From Actinomucor elegans (Eukaryota > Mucoromycota > Mucoromycetes > Mucorales > Mucoraceae), in assembly GCA_026027325.1 (NCBI GenBank), contig JAMSLZ010000009.1:744001-808000 (forward strand): 64,000 nucleotides of DNA, read 5' to 3'. The notes beneath the pieces are model-generated. The model worked only from the letters and a program-made list of their open reading frames with translations. It was not told the DNA's origin and ran no database searches. How positions within the stretch are numbered: position 1 is the first letter of the stretch; every line of letters starts with the position of its first letter. Below, piece by piece: positions 27,266 to 37,912 of the stretch. The translations under genes were made by a program, and so were the position numbers.

Positions 27266-29040
27266 ATGACATATTGGGGTTCCTTATTAAAAGTAAAAAT
27301 ACCTGTCAAAGAGGATCCAAGGCTGCTACCAGCATGGAGAAAACGGCTATTACTAGGGCTTGTTTGCTTTATTGCAATTATTCCTGGATTCTGTTCTACA
27401 ATTTATGTATGTTATCAAGATACAAATCCTTGATATGTATATTAAATAATGTCTACTAGTTACCAGCATTAGAAGAAATTACTGTTGAATTAGAGAGTCC
27501 TAGTATTATGGTCACGCTCAGTAACTCGCTTTATATGCTATTTATGGGTATTGCAGTAAGCACCAATTTCTATGTAATATAATGACGTTTCATAATAAGA
27601 GGTAGCCTATTTTTTATAGTAGTATAAGCGATCATTGGAAGATTCGTCGATCAGTATACTTTTTCTCCATCATTATATATACTGTCGGATCTTTGGCCGC
27701 TGTGTTTGCTCATGACATTGAAGTCTTGCTCGGCATGAGAATCTTGCAAGCTATTGGCATTTCTTCAGCTTGGGCCATTGGTGCTGGGTAAAACCATATT
27801 TGATATTGATATATGTTGTAATTGCTGATATAGTATATCTAGATCTGTAGCCGATATCTATGAAGTGCACGAACGAGGTAACGCGCTGGGTATTTACTTT
27901 ACAGGTCAGTTTGCCGGACCTTTATTTGGGCCTATCTTTGGCGGTTATCTAGTTGAAAGATGGGGTTGGCGTTCTGTATTTTGGCTCTTGTTTGTCTTTG
28001 GCTGTCTATTGTTATTGCTTGTCGTGTTTGCCATGGAAGAAACATACCGCGAAGAAAGTGTCTGGGGTAAAGAATGCAAGACTGCAGCAGTTGATCTGCA
28101 AGAAGCATCCATAGATAATGAACATTGTACGGCAGCAATTACTGGAGAACAGCAAGGTAATGAGAAGCGCATCGCAGAAATAACTGGAGAACATCTAGAT
28201 GTGTCTGAACAGAATACAATTGTCGAAAGTAAAATGATGAACCCTTTGGCTTCACTGGTAAAGATTATGCTGACACATTTTGTATATGTATTTATATTTA
28301 CCACGTTTTGTCTTACTATCGTACAGGCGTTATTGAGACACCCTTTTGTGCTTATCTTTTCAATGGCTACTGGTTTTGCTTTTGGTGGCATGTTTGCTAT
28401 TGAAAATATGCTTCCTCAACTGTATTCTTCAACCTATGGGTTTAGTAGTGGTTTGGTTGGTTTAACGTTTATTTCGCCTGGGTTAGGTGAAGTCTTTGGA
28501 TCCTTGTTGTGCGGAAAATTGTCAGATATCTTTTTGAACCGCGCCAAAGCAAAACGTGGTGGTGTTGCTATTCCCGAAGATCGGCTAGCGCCTAATGTAT
28601 GGCCTGCAGCCTTTATTGTTAATCCGCTTTCATTCTTTTTATGGGGCTGGCCAGTTCAGTTTGGCTGGAGCGTTTGGGTATCTATTATTATGTTTGGTGT
28701 GCAATGCTTTGCTATGGTTCAAATATTTAATCCTGCCATGGCATACCTCGTAGACGCAGTATCTGATCGAGGAGCGAGTGTTACTGCAGCTGCCAATCTA
28801 GTAAGAATGATTTGGTCATGTGTGTTGAGTTTAATAGGTATATATATATTCTATATCGTACATTGTTAAAAGGATACTAATAATGATATACCTTGTATAA
28901 TCATAGCTAATCCGATGACAGAAGCAGTTGGGCCTGGTTGGGTTACTTTCTTTTTTGGTATGCTCAACTTTTGCTGGGCCTTTTTGTTACTGTTAATGAA
29001 AATTAAGGGTCCAAAGATACGCGGTTACTCTGGGTACTAA
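27266..29040 (+). CDS. MFS transporter, drug:H+ antiporter (DHA1) type
   Basis: Twelve-helix major facilitator permease, likely in the plasma membrane. Five exons (27266-27406, 27460-27555, 27606-27787, 27843-28837, 28907-29040) give 515 residues. The first helix is LLLGLVCFIAIIPGF. The loop 2-3 signature appears as FYSSISDHWKIRR. Motif C-like GQFAGPLFGPIFGGYLVERWGWR follows, then ETYR at the end of helix 6. A charged central loop (about 203-250) precedes the second bundle. The C-terminus has NPMTEAVGPGWVTFFFG and ends GYSGY. Substrate cannot be read from sequence; Dikarya relatives export drugs or polyamines. The last codons and 3' flank exist as a decayed inverted copy at 640-1196. Confidence 0.9.
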
Positions 29041-29580
29041 AAAGCGCTTATACCAACATGAATCTCCTTTTCAATTACTATTATATATACAATTTGCACC
29101 TGCATGTATTGTTTTTAGATAGTTATCCTAACTTATTCCTTCCCTTAATCTATTAATTCAAGTCATTATATAAAATGAGCTTTTACTGTCATAGGTCCGA
29201 TAAAGTCCAGACCCTCTTTTATATAATATACACTAAACCTAAAGACCTCCCTTAGCTCTGAATGACATCCTAATCTCAATTGCACGTGGTACACTGACAG
29301 CAGCAAAGTGTAACAAGCAACACTATATTAAAATACAGGGTGCTTAAGCGCCTATTATTCATTTGTCATTTCTTATTAAAGTGTTTCATGTCCTGTTAGT
29401 AGGTTTGACCGAGCGCGCAGTAATCCATCTTACGCGTAAAAAATGACCCAGGGATCAATTGAACAGAAAATAATCGAAAGATCTACGAATCTGATTGCTG
29501 AATGTTACGCGTGGTTGCTAGCCTGATGAAGTTTTATTATCATTTCTGGACACCTTACCAAATAAAGTCCCAAAGGCATC
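29010..29580 (+). repeat. Segment duplicated in inverted orientation at 640-1196
   Basis: It covers the last codons of the MFS gene and about 540 bp of its 3' flank. It aligns with the minus strand of 640-1196 through many shared blocks (for example AATCTCCTTTTCAATT, AATTTGCACCTG, CACGTGGTACACTGACAGCA and GGTTTGACCGAGCGC). This copy is presumed to be the source, because here it joins an intact gene. Confidence 0.75.
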
Positions 29581-29843
29581 TGAAGAGGAAACACAGAGCT
29601 CAGTCTGCAATTCAAATGGAATGAGTGTAACACCTGGTCCTTTGTAAAGTGTTGTGTGTGAAATAGTGTGATCTTCAGGTCTTTTTTCTTCTTTTTCCCT
29701 TCTGCTACACCACATTTTATTACTTATTTGAAGCCCAATACACTGTTTGAACTCTTTTGGACAGAGCAACCACTCCAACTAACCCCAATCAATTGAATCG
29801 ACTCTGAAACACTCCTTTTCAGTGATATCAGAAGTAAACAAAT
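29041..29843. other. Spacer between MFS and RasGEF genes
   Basis: About 800 bp. The first 540 bp are the duplicated segment. A stop-free minus-strand stretch (29518-29778) has no ATG start and overlaps the duplication, so it is not called as a gene. The last 100 bp lead to the RasGEF start. Confidence 0.5.
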
Positions 29844-32800
29844 ATGTCAGACGTGCGTATCTTATGTCGAGTTCAAGCACTTTATACTTTCAAGTCAAAC
29901 GATCCCTCATCGCTGTCATTTAACCAAGATGATCTTATTGATGTTCTAAGTAAATTACCTTCTGGTTGGTGGGACGGCCTGTAAGTACAAGAAAAAAAAA
30001 TCGTATTATTATTATTTTTTTTTACCTCGAGAATAACCGCTTATAAAAGATGTAACGGAACTCGAGGCTGGTTTCCTAGTAATTATGTTAAAGTAATAGA
30101 AAACCATGAGGATAATGATGATGATGAGTATATGGATCCACTCAACGATGGGTTCTCAGTAGAAATAGTAAGACCCTATACCTGGTATTGGTCACAAAAA
30201 ACTAACCTGGATTCTTTTGATGATAGGAACCAACGACTAGAAGAAAGAACGAATATAGACTTAGCCTTGCTTACAGTAATACAGCGACACAAGAAAGCGA
30301 TGATAGTAATTGGATTGTACAAAGAACAGAAGATGGGTCAGGTGTATACTATTTCAACCCATTAACAGGCGAAATGAAGTTTGATAAATCACCACAGCCT
30401 TCTTTAATAGACAATTCAACACTTATTCTTGATAGTGAATATGAGTCTGACCACATGTCTACTATTGATATACCCAGTTGGTCCGATCAAAGCACTCTAC
30501 ATTCAATTGATGATAAGGTAAGTTTAGTTAGTGCTGCACTTGTATCTGAACTCGTATTCATTTACCTACCCCGCTTAATTATAGCCTCAATGGACAAACC
30601 GTGTAACCTCTCATCAAGGCAAGCCTTACCTGAGTGACACTACAAGTATTGTAAGTTTATCATGTCTCATTACTATGCATTGGATCCAACCTTGTTTAAT
30701 AAAATCGTCTGTTCTTCTTAGTTGGATGTGCCGCCACCTCAACTATTACCGAGATCTCCTTCTCGTAGGCCTTCTGTTCGTCGCATCGATTCAAACGAGC
30801 CGCTAAGCTGGAATAAACTCTCTAGTACAATAGCCATTGCAATCCATCAACTCACAACTGCTGCCAAAAGTGGACAATTCAACCTTTATTACAAGAATTC
30901 AGTCGATATAGTTAATGCCATCCGATATATGCTTATTGCTTCGTCTACTATTGACAAAGATTCAGGCTACATCAAATCAAATGCTGTACTTCGATCCCAT
31001 CATCGAGCCATGATGGCCAGTATGAGCAAGTTGGTTCTATCAGCACAGACATCTTACAGTGCTTTTTCAACTGAAGATGAAATGCAAATGCTTGTTAGCA
31101 AGATTCTCACTGAGTCGAGTGAATTGCTATTGTCGGTACGTAATTTTGTTAATACCTGCCAAGATTTAAAGCTTCCGTTGGTCCATATTGATCCTCAATG
31201 GATCGAAGATGAAGGATGTGTCAAGGATGCTGCAGGAAGACGTCCTTCAAATAATAGCAGTCGATATAGTTTACAGATCAATCTGGCTGAAAATTTGGAA
31301 ACGATGGGCACATGTATTCAAGATTCAGCAGAAACTATTATCAAATGTATTTCTGCTTATTTGATGGCCAATGTTACCATGTTGCAGGACGACAGAGCAT
31401 CCTTGGCTACCTTGCTATTCACTCATTTTCGTAATCTATCAAATCAAACAGGCCTATTCCTTGGTTATTTAGAAGAAACTGACTTCAGCAGCGTTCAACA
31501 GTATCAGGTGGAGATGACAAATTTAAAGACAGGCAAACAGGCTTTAGCAGATAGTTTGGGATTACTGTTCTTCAAGATGCAAGGCTTGACAAACGATACT
31601 ATCATTGACTTTTCTGTTAGTTTGAAAGAGACAGAAGAGGCAGCAGGCCGTTTATTCGAACCCATAGAAAAGATTTGCGAAAGTGTACTTCGATTGGCAA
31701 GCAAAAATCACAGTAGAAGCAACAGCAATGCATCCCTTTTAACAACGGATGTGAGCAGTTCCATTGTTAAACATGCATCTTCCCTTGCAACCGATTCGTC
31801 TATCATTCAAGAGGACGACGAAACCATAGACGATAAAGACGAAGCAGAAGACGATTTGTTCTCTGAAAAAGGTGCTTCTTCTAGAACCGCGACAGAAGTA
31901 TCGGAAGATGATAACCGTAGACCCGCATTAGAGATTATGGAGCGCCACAAATCCGAGATCACATCCCAAACCCCTCCTGTATTACCAGTGCCTATGCAGC
32001 GTTCTCAAACAGCTCCACTTTCAAAACAATCCAGCAAATTGAAGCGATTCTTCGGTGATGATGCACCTTTACCCGTCACTGTCGAAGCATCCAAACCTGC
32101 TGTAGTAGAGCGCCCTGAATATCTTCAATACGATTATGGACCCAACGATATCGTTTTCAACATGGAAGGTAACGTCAAGGGCGGTACCTTGCCTGCTCTT
32201 GTGGAACGTCTGACAATGCATGACTATTTGGATATGAACTTTATCAATACTTTTCTGTTGACCTATCGGTCCTTCTGTAGCTCAATGGAACTCTTGGATT
32301 TACTAGAAGCTAGATACAATCTCCAATGCCCTGCTGGTTTATCCGAAGAAGATGCATTTATCTGGGAAGAAAAGAAGCTGAAACTTGTCCGACTTCGCGT
32401 ATTCAACGTTCTCAAAAATTGGCTTGAATTATATTATAATGAAGATGATAGTATCTTGTTGGATCGCTTATTGGAGTTTACACACACAAACATCAAAAAA
32501 ACACTCAAGTTTTCCAATGGCCAATTGGAATCATTAATTCAGAAACGTAGAAATGCAACCAGTTTGGAGAATGGCGGCCTCAAAAAGATGATCCTAACTT
32601 TACCTGATCCTCCAGAGCCTATTTTACCCAGAAATCGACGTCGCTTCAAATTGCTGGATATTGATGTCTTGGAGATGGCTAGACAATTGACCATTATGGA
32701 TTTCAAACTGTACAGTAATATCAAGCCCATCGAGTGTTTGGATAAAGCATGGTCTAGAGATGATGAGAACAATGTAGCTGTCAATATTCGTGCCTCCATC

Positions 32801-33540
32801 GAGTACTGCAACCAAGTCACTTCTTGGGTATCTGATGTAATTTTGAGTCAACATGATATCAAGAAGCGAAGTGTCTTGATCAAGTACTGGGTCCAAGTTG
32901 CCGAGGTAATGCATCAGCAACATGAATCGATTTAAGTATTTGTGACTTACTTTTTTTATATTTTACAGAAATGTAGAATCTTGAATAACTTTAATACTTG
33001 TATGGCCATTTTATCAGCTTTTGATAATAGTTCAGTTGGTCGATTAAAGCGTACTTGGGAAGTAGTGGGCGCTAGAACTAATCAAATACTTCAGCAAATC
33101 CGTAAATTGATGGGTGCAAACCGTAATTTTGTTGAATATCGTGCCATCATTCACTCGGTCAATCCTCCTTGTATCCCCTTCTTGGGTATATACTTGCAAG
33201 ATTTGACGTTTATTGAAGACGGTAACGCGAATGAACTCAAGAAATCCGGGGATTTGATCAACTTTGCCAAAAGAGCCAAAACTGCCGAAGTCATTCGAGA
33301 AATTCAACAGTATCAATCTTCTTTATACCAACTTAAACCAGTCGAAGATTTACAAGAGTTTATCAAATCCCATTTGAAGAGCACTAGGGATGAAGAGCAG
33401 CTGTATAAAGAAAGTTTAAAACTAGAACCAAGGTATAAAAATATCTCTATTATCAAATCAATTTACTCACATTCTGTATTATTAGGGAACGTGAAGATGA
33501 AAAGATTACACGTCTACTACAGGAATCTGGATTCTTGTAA
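29844..33540 (+). CDS. CDC25: Ras guanine-nucleotide exchange factor (Cdc25 type) with SH3 domain
   Basis: Activates Ras by GDP/GTP exchange upstream of cAMP-PKA and MAPK growth signalling, at membranes. Seven exons (29844-29980, 30050-30167, 30227-30517, 30585-30650, 30722-32905, 32969-33432, 33486-33540) give 1104 residues. Residues 6-62 form an SH3 domain (ALYTF, GWWDG, GWFPSNYV). Residues about 113-145 are WW-like (NWIVQRTEDGSGVYYFNPLTGE) with Phe replacing the second Trp. The REM/RasGEFN domain (about 678-800) starts NDIVFNMEGNVKGG. The catalytic domain (about 849-1085) contains KYWVQVAEKCRILNNFNTCM, split by an intron, and PCIPFLGIYLQDLTFIEDGN. The last 55-nt exon encodes EREDEKITRLLQESGFL. 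Splicing is needed at both ends; reading through would replace the true C-terminus. Confidence 0.94.
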
Positions 33541-34472
33541 AACCTACTGCCTTTCCTTTTTCAAAAAAAAATTGCAAGAATACATTCTTTCTACTTCTAT
33601 GTCTAATACCAATTCTCCTTTTTAATATAAATTATTTATTACACACACATACACATATTTACAATCATTTCGAATAGCGTATACATTTCATTTCTCTCGC
33701 ACCAAACTTGCCTCTCGCCTCTCGATGTACACAATTGTCTGTATTCATGCCCTCTTTCCCTCAAAATCCGATATGATGAAATATATAATATATATAATTG
33801 TGGCTTCTTGCACACTTTCTCAAGAATCATAAATGTTTATGTAATCTTTAAGTATGTCTAAATGAATAGATATATAAGATAAAAATCGAGTTACATTCGT
33901 TCTCATCATTATATACGCAATGCTATACTGAGCCTTCTTGCCATATATTTAGTCTGAAAGAATACTTTAAACTTAAATGATTTAATATAAAACGCAAGTA
34001 CGATTGAATTATAAGTCGTACTTTTATTATTATTTCATCATACAAAGCAGCAAAGTTAAATTACATTGGATAAAGACAACATTTTGGATTATTAGGGAAT
34101 ACAGCTGTTGTAATTATTTTTGTGAAAATTAAAATTCAAATAGAGTACGAAGGTGAACCCTTTTAATATGTATGAAGCCTACGTTATTCATAAGTGATGT
34201 CCCCAAAAAAGAGTCATCTTCAGGCCTATAAAAAAAATGACAAGAGCATGTGGGATACTCTTGAGACTTTTACCGAAATTGGCCATTTTTAACATTTCTA
34301 CATTCCCCGAATGATTTTGGTTTAATGTCACATGTGATGAACCAATACAAGCTTAGAGTAGATTTTTGCGTCTAATAAAGTCATTATTTGAGAGAGGTAC
34401 TTTGAATGTATATTATTTTAGTAATTGAGCATAAGATGTAAGCGTTTTATTTAAATTGGATATAATGGTGGA

Positions 34473-34550
34473 TGGATCTCAACTGATCTCAGTATGATGT
34501 CGCTTCGGGTAATCCTTTCGTATTAAGAATGAACTGTTGCGCCTATTATA
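34473..34550 (+). repeat. Dispersed short repeat, copy
   Basis: GGATCTCAACTGATCTCAGT, ATGATGTCGCTTCGGGTAAT, then AAGAATGAACTGTTGCGCCT. A second, weaker copy starts at about 34310 (GGTTTAATGTCACATGTGAT). Confidence 0.6.
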
Positions 34551-36299
34551 ATATATGGTTGATTGCTTACCAAAGTGAATTTAATGAAATTCAAGACACA
34601 TATAGAGTTCTGTGCTTTCATCTGGAATTTCCTGACCCATAGATTACTTTTAAAAGTCTTGACCTGTTACTGGTCAAAACTGCACTTTTTATCTCAATAG
34701 CTTTGTGTATTCGATTACCTGCATATATAGCAAGGACAGCCATCATGTATCTGACCACACATTTACTGATATATCTAAATAAACTTGATCATGGTCTGCT
34801 TCAGCACGATTTTAGTATATTACATTTGAGAAACCGCTTCCTTAGATAACCTATGTAAGTAATTACATTAGCAGAGTTGATCAAAACACCATTTCCGAAG
34901 CGATTCCATGTGCTCGTGAAGTTTGATCTTATCTTCTCCCTTGATCCCTTTTTTGTATCTTCAATGTTAATGAATGATTTTATATGCTGATCATACAGCT
35001 GCCCACTCGTTTTCATATTGATATTCCAAGCAAGTTGTTATCAATACTTGCGTGATAAGCGTAATGACATTATTATTACTTATTGATCTACTGCACATGC
35101 ATACCATACTTTCGTTAGCAGCGAGCAGGGCCATCTGCTTACTGGTCTCGATTATTCATGAAGTCAGCTTGGTAAAAGTTTAAAGTAACAGCCAGAATCG
35201 TTTGGTACCTTTATCATGGACTAAGTTAAATCCATTAAGCTACCTCGAAATGCACCCTAAATCTAATTATTTTACGCGCTTTTTGAAGGACTATTAAATA
35301 AGCAATATCTTATTGAAAAAATATAGAAGTAGTAGACCAAAACTACCAGAAAAGCTCCTCTAATTAGACAGTAAATGAATATATGACACTGAATAATCCG
35401 ATAGGGAGAAACAGATGAAAGAGAGGCTAAAAATAAATGCACTCATTAAGATGGAGGGTCTACTGGCACATTATTAAAGAATAATATCCTATTTAACATA
35501 GAATTTTTGTAGGTGCGTAGCAATTAACTCTAAAATAAGACATCTTGTTATATAAGTACACAAACTAACAGTCAGAAATGTCCTTTAACCTTGACAGACT
35601 AATCCTGGATCACATATCTATTACTGATTCATACACTACTTATAAGTACACTCGGGATAAATAAATCTCTGTAATTTTCCAAAACCTATATGGCATATTT
35701 ATTCCTTAATATTTTGAGAGATGAACATTATATATCAAGAAGTTAATATTGCCTGTCGTACAAGTAAATCTTTCACTTAATACAAGAATTGATCTTGTAT
35801 CAAAATTTTTGGCTACTTGTCTGCACAGAAATCCGATTTGAACGTCATTGAGAATATCTGTCCATGTCTGGAAAGAAGAGCTTGCTTTACTACTGAAAAC
35901 AAAGATGATGGTATCTGTCATTAACTTCCCAATTTTACTTTACTTATTATGAATAAACATTTTCGGTTACATATGTGCTTGTGTTGATGCTATGTACTTA
36001 AAGCACGCTTTATTAATAGCCTTTCAATGATACAAAAAAAAAAAAGGAATTACTTGCTTGAGTGTAGTATCCTAGAGACCTTCCGAACTTGGGCTTTTTT
36101 TTTATCAAAGTATTTTTCTGGCGTTTACATATTCCTCAATAGATTCTAGTTTTATGTCACGTACAGTTGTTATTAAGTACTCAAAAATAAAGAATTATAT
36201 CTGACAGAGCTATTACTTGACTGAAATATAATGAATTTATAAAATTTTAGGCATGTATTAATGTAAAATAAACCTAACGATCAATTGATTGATTTGTAA

Positions 36300-36368
36300 C
36301 AGATCCCGGTCAAATATCACATTTGATTACTAAAAAAGGTTCAGAATAAGCTACTGCATCTATTGAAT
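36300..36368 (+). repeat. Dispersed short repeat, copy
   Basis: CAGATCCCGGTCAAATATCA, CATTTGATTACT, then TTCAGAATAAGCTACTGCAT. It is among the most complete second blocks. A further copy follows at 36462-36540 (GATTCCTCAGTAGATTCC, then GTGCGACATATGTCT, then AGGATGAACTGCTACATC). Confidence 0.7.
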
Positions 36369-36896
36369 CCTTTATTTGACTGAGACACAATAGTCTTATT
36401 CTATTTTAACAATTGGCTTCAAATTACATATATTTGTTATGATCTTGATGTAATGCTCTATAGATTCCTCAGTAGATTCCTTGTTAAGTGCGACATATGT
36501 CTAATAGAACATGCTAAGGATGAACTGCTACATCTTTAATTAATTGTAGTACAGTAAACACTATTTTGCTATTCTTAGTGATTAGCATTAGATTACATGC
36601 ATTTTTGGTAGACTTCAGCCAATAGTGGCATATAACTGCTTCAATTTGGCTTAAATGCTTTATTACAATCAATACCTAGAACACAATTGAAAACCTATGA
36701 ACTTTAGCTGAATGATCAAGGCTTACTTTGCATTTATAAGCATATGAGGGACTGAGTAAGTTTATTGGCGAAAGAGAATCAAATGACTTTGCAGGGCAGT
36801 GTTAAGCTTGATTCGATATTAATTAAGAATATATACAACGATAATGCCACACAAACATCAATCTATTGACTATTTTTTTTTTTTTTTTTGGTCCAG

Positions 36897-37341
36897 ATGG
36901 CTAGTCCTACCATTACACTTCCTGTGAAAAGAGAAAAGAAATCAGGGTATCGGATATGTTATCGGATTAATTATTTTCCACTACATTGCCCCTATCCAAA
37001 GGGAACTGAACCTATTGTGCGATCGACATTTGATTCAGAAAATGAATCACCCTACCTACCGGATAATTTTGTTGCATAATAGCGGTATTCGGAGCAGAAG
37101 TTACTCCGTCCATTCCATTACTTCTCAGGTATATAGAACCTGGCCCTATTCCATTCGACACGCATGATTCAATAGACTAAACACTTGGGCAATAACGATA
37201 TTCAGAACCTATTAAAGCCCAATAAAGATGTGACAAGTGCAGATGAACATGGCAACATAGTTATTTACCAATCAATAATAGTTTATTCGCAAGACCTAAT
37301 TACAGAAATAGTACAAGGCTTCAACGGCAATGTAGTATTCT
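36897..37341 (+). pseudogene. Possible decayed coding region upstream of the P450 gene
   Basis: A 60-codon ATG frame at 36897-37079 (starts MASPTITLPVKREKKSGYRI) is followed, after stops, by two more stop-free stretches with protein-like composition. One lies near 37083-37180 (VFGAEVTPSIPLLLRYIEPG). The other, about 37202-37341, ends EIVQGFNGNVVF. Introns that would join them are not obvious. I do not recognise the product. It may be a broken gene, an unspliced small gene, or chance in slightly GC-richer DNA. Confidence 0.3.
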
Positions 37342-37784
37342 AGCAAGTAGTACAACTACGACCTGGTTTAACCATTGCTACTGTTCTCGGTTCGGCATTT
37401 CATCATGAGTAGCATTCCACTTTGTCGCAAGATAGGTATAAATTTTTGTGCTTTCAATATGTAATTCTCGTTCTGTGATACAATCTCTTCTAACTTTTGG
37501 CATCAAGTTTCACAATAGTCTGATGTATTTGTTATACATAATATAATACAAAATGTTTTTTAACAATGCCTGATCTGAGATATTTAATGTATCAGAAGCT
37601 CCAACCGAAACCTATCATTGGATCCCATGGTTAATCCTTATATCTTAGTATGACTCAAAGAATAGCATACTCAAGTTAGGCTTAACTTGGCAGAAAATAT
37701 GTTACAGGAAAAACACCAGGTCCCTGTATTTCCTGTAATATCGCTGTATAGCTAAATCTGATATGTAACCGATCAATGTTGCTC

Positions 37785-37805
37785 CCCGGGAGTATCTATC
37801 CCGGG
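37785..37805. promoter_or_regulatory. Paired CCCGGG sites upstream of the P450 gene
   Basis: CCCGGG occurs at 37785-37790 and again at 37800-37805, each followed by A(G/T)T, 15 bp apart and about 110 bp upstream of the P450 start. Two such G+C palindromes side by side are unusual in this AT-rich spacer and could be a transcription factor site. Function is inferred from position only. Confidence 0.4.
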
Positions 37806-37912
37806 ATTTAGATTTTATTTTCATTGGTGCAGACCTGACATGTATAAGTAAGCTTGGACCTTCCAGTTCAACTGGTTATTCCAAGCTTCTTTTTATAATT
37901 AACAAACAAAAC

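Larger units (their letters stand above)
33541..36896. other. Large gene-free region rich in dispersed repeats
   Basis: About 3.35 kb with no supported gene. It has the densest set of dispersed-repeat copies in the window (near 34310, 34473, 36125, 36300 and 36462), all in plus orientation. Otherwise it is AT-rich with short homopolymers. Confidence 0.55.

Noticed and set aside
29518..29778. 86-codon minus-strand frame downstream of the MFS gene
   Set aside because: It has no ATG start and partly lies in the inverted duplication, whose other copy has the frame broken. There is no family match by eye.
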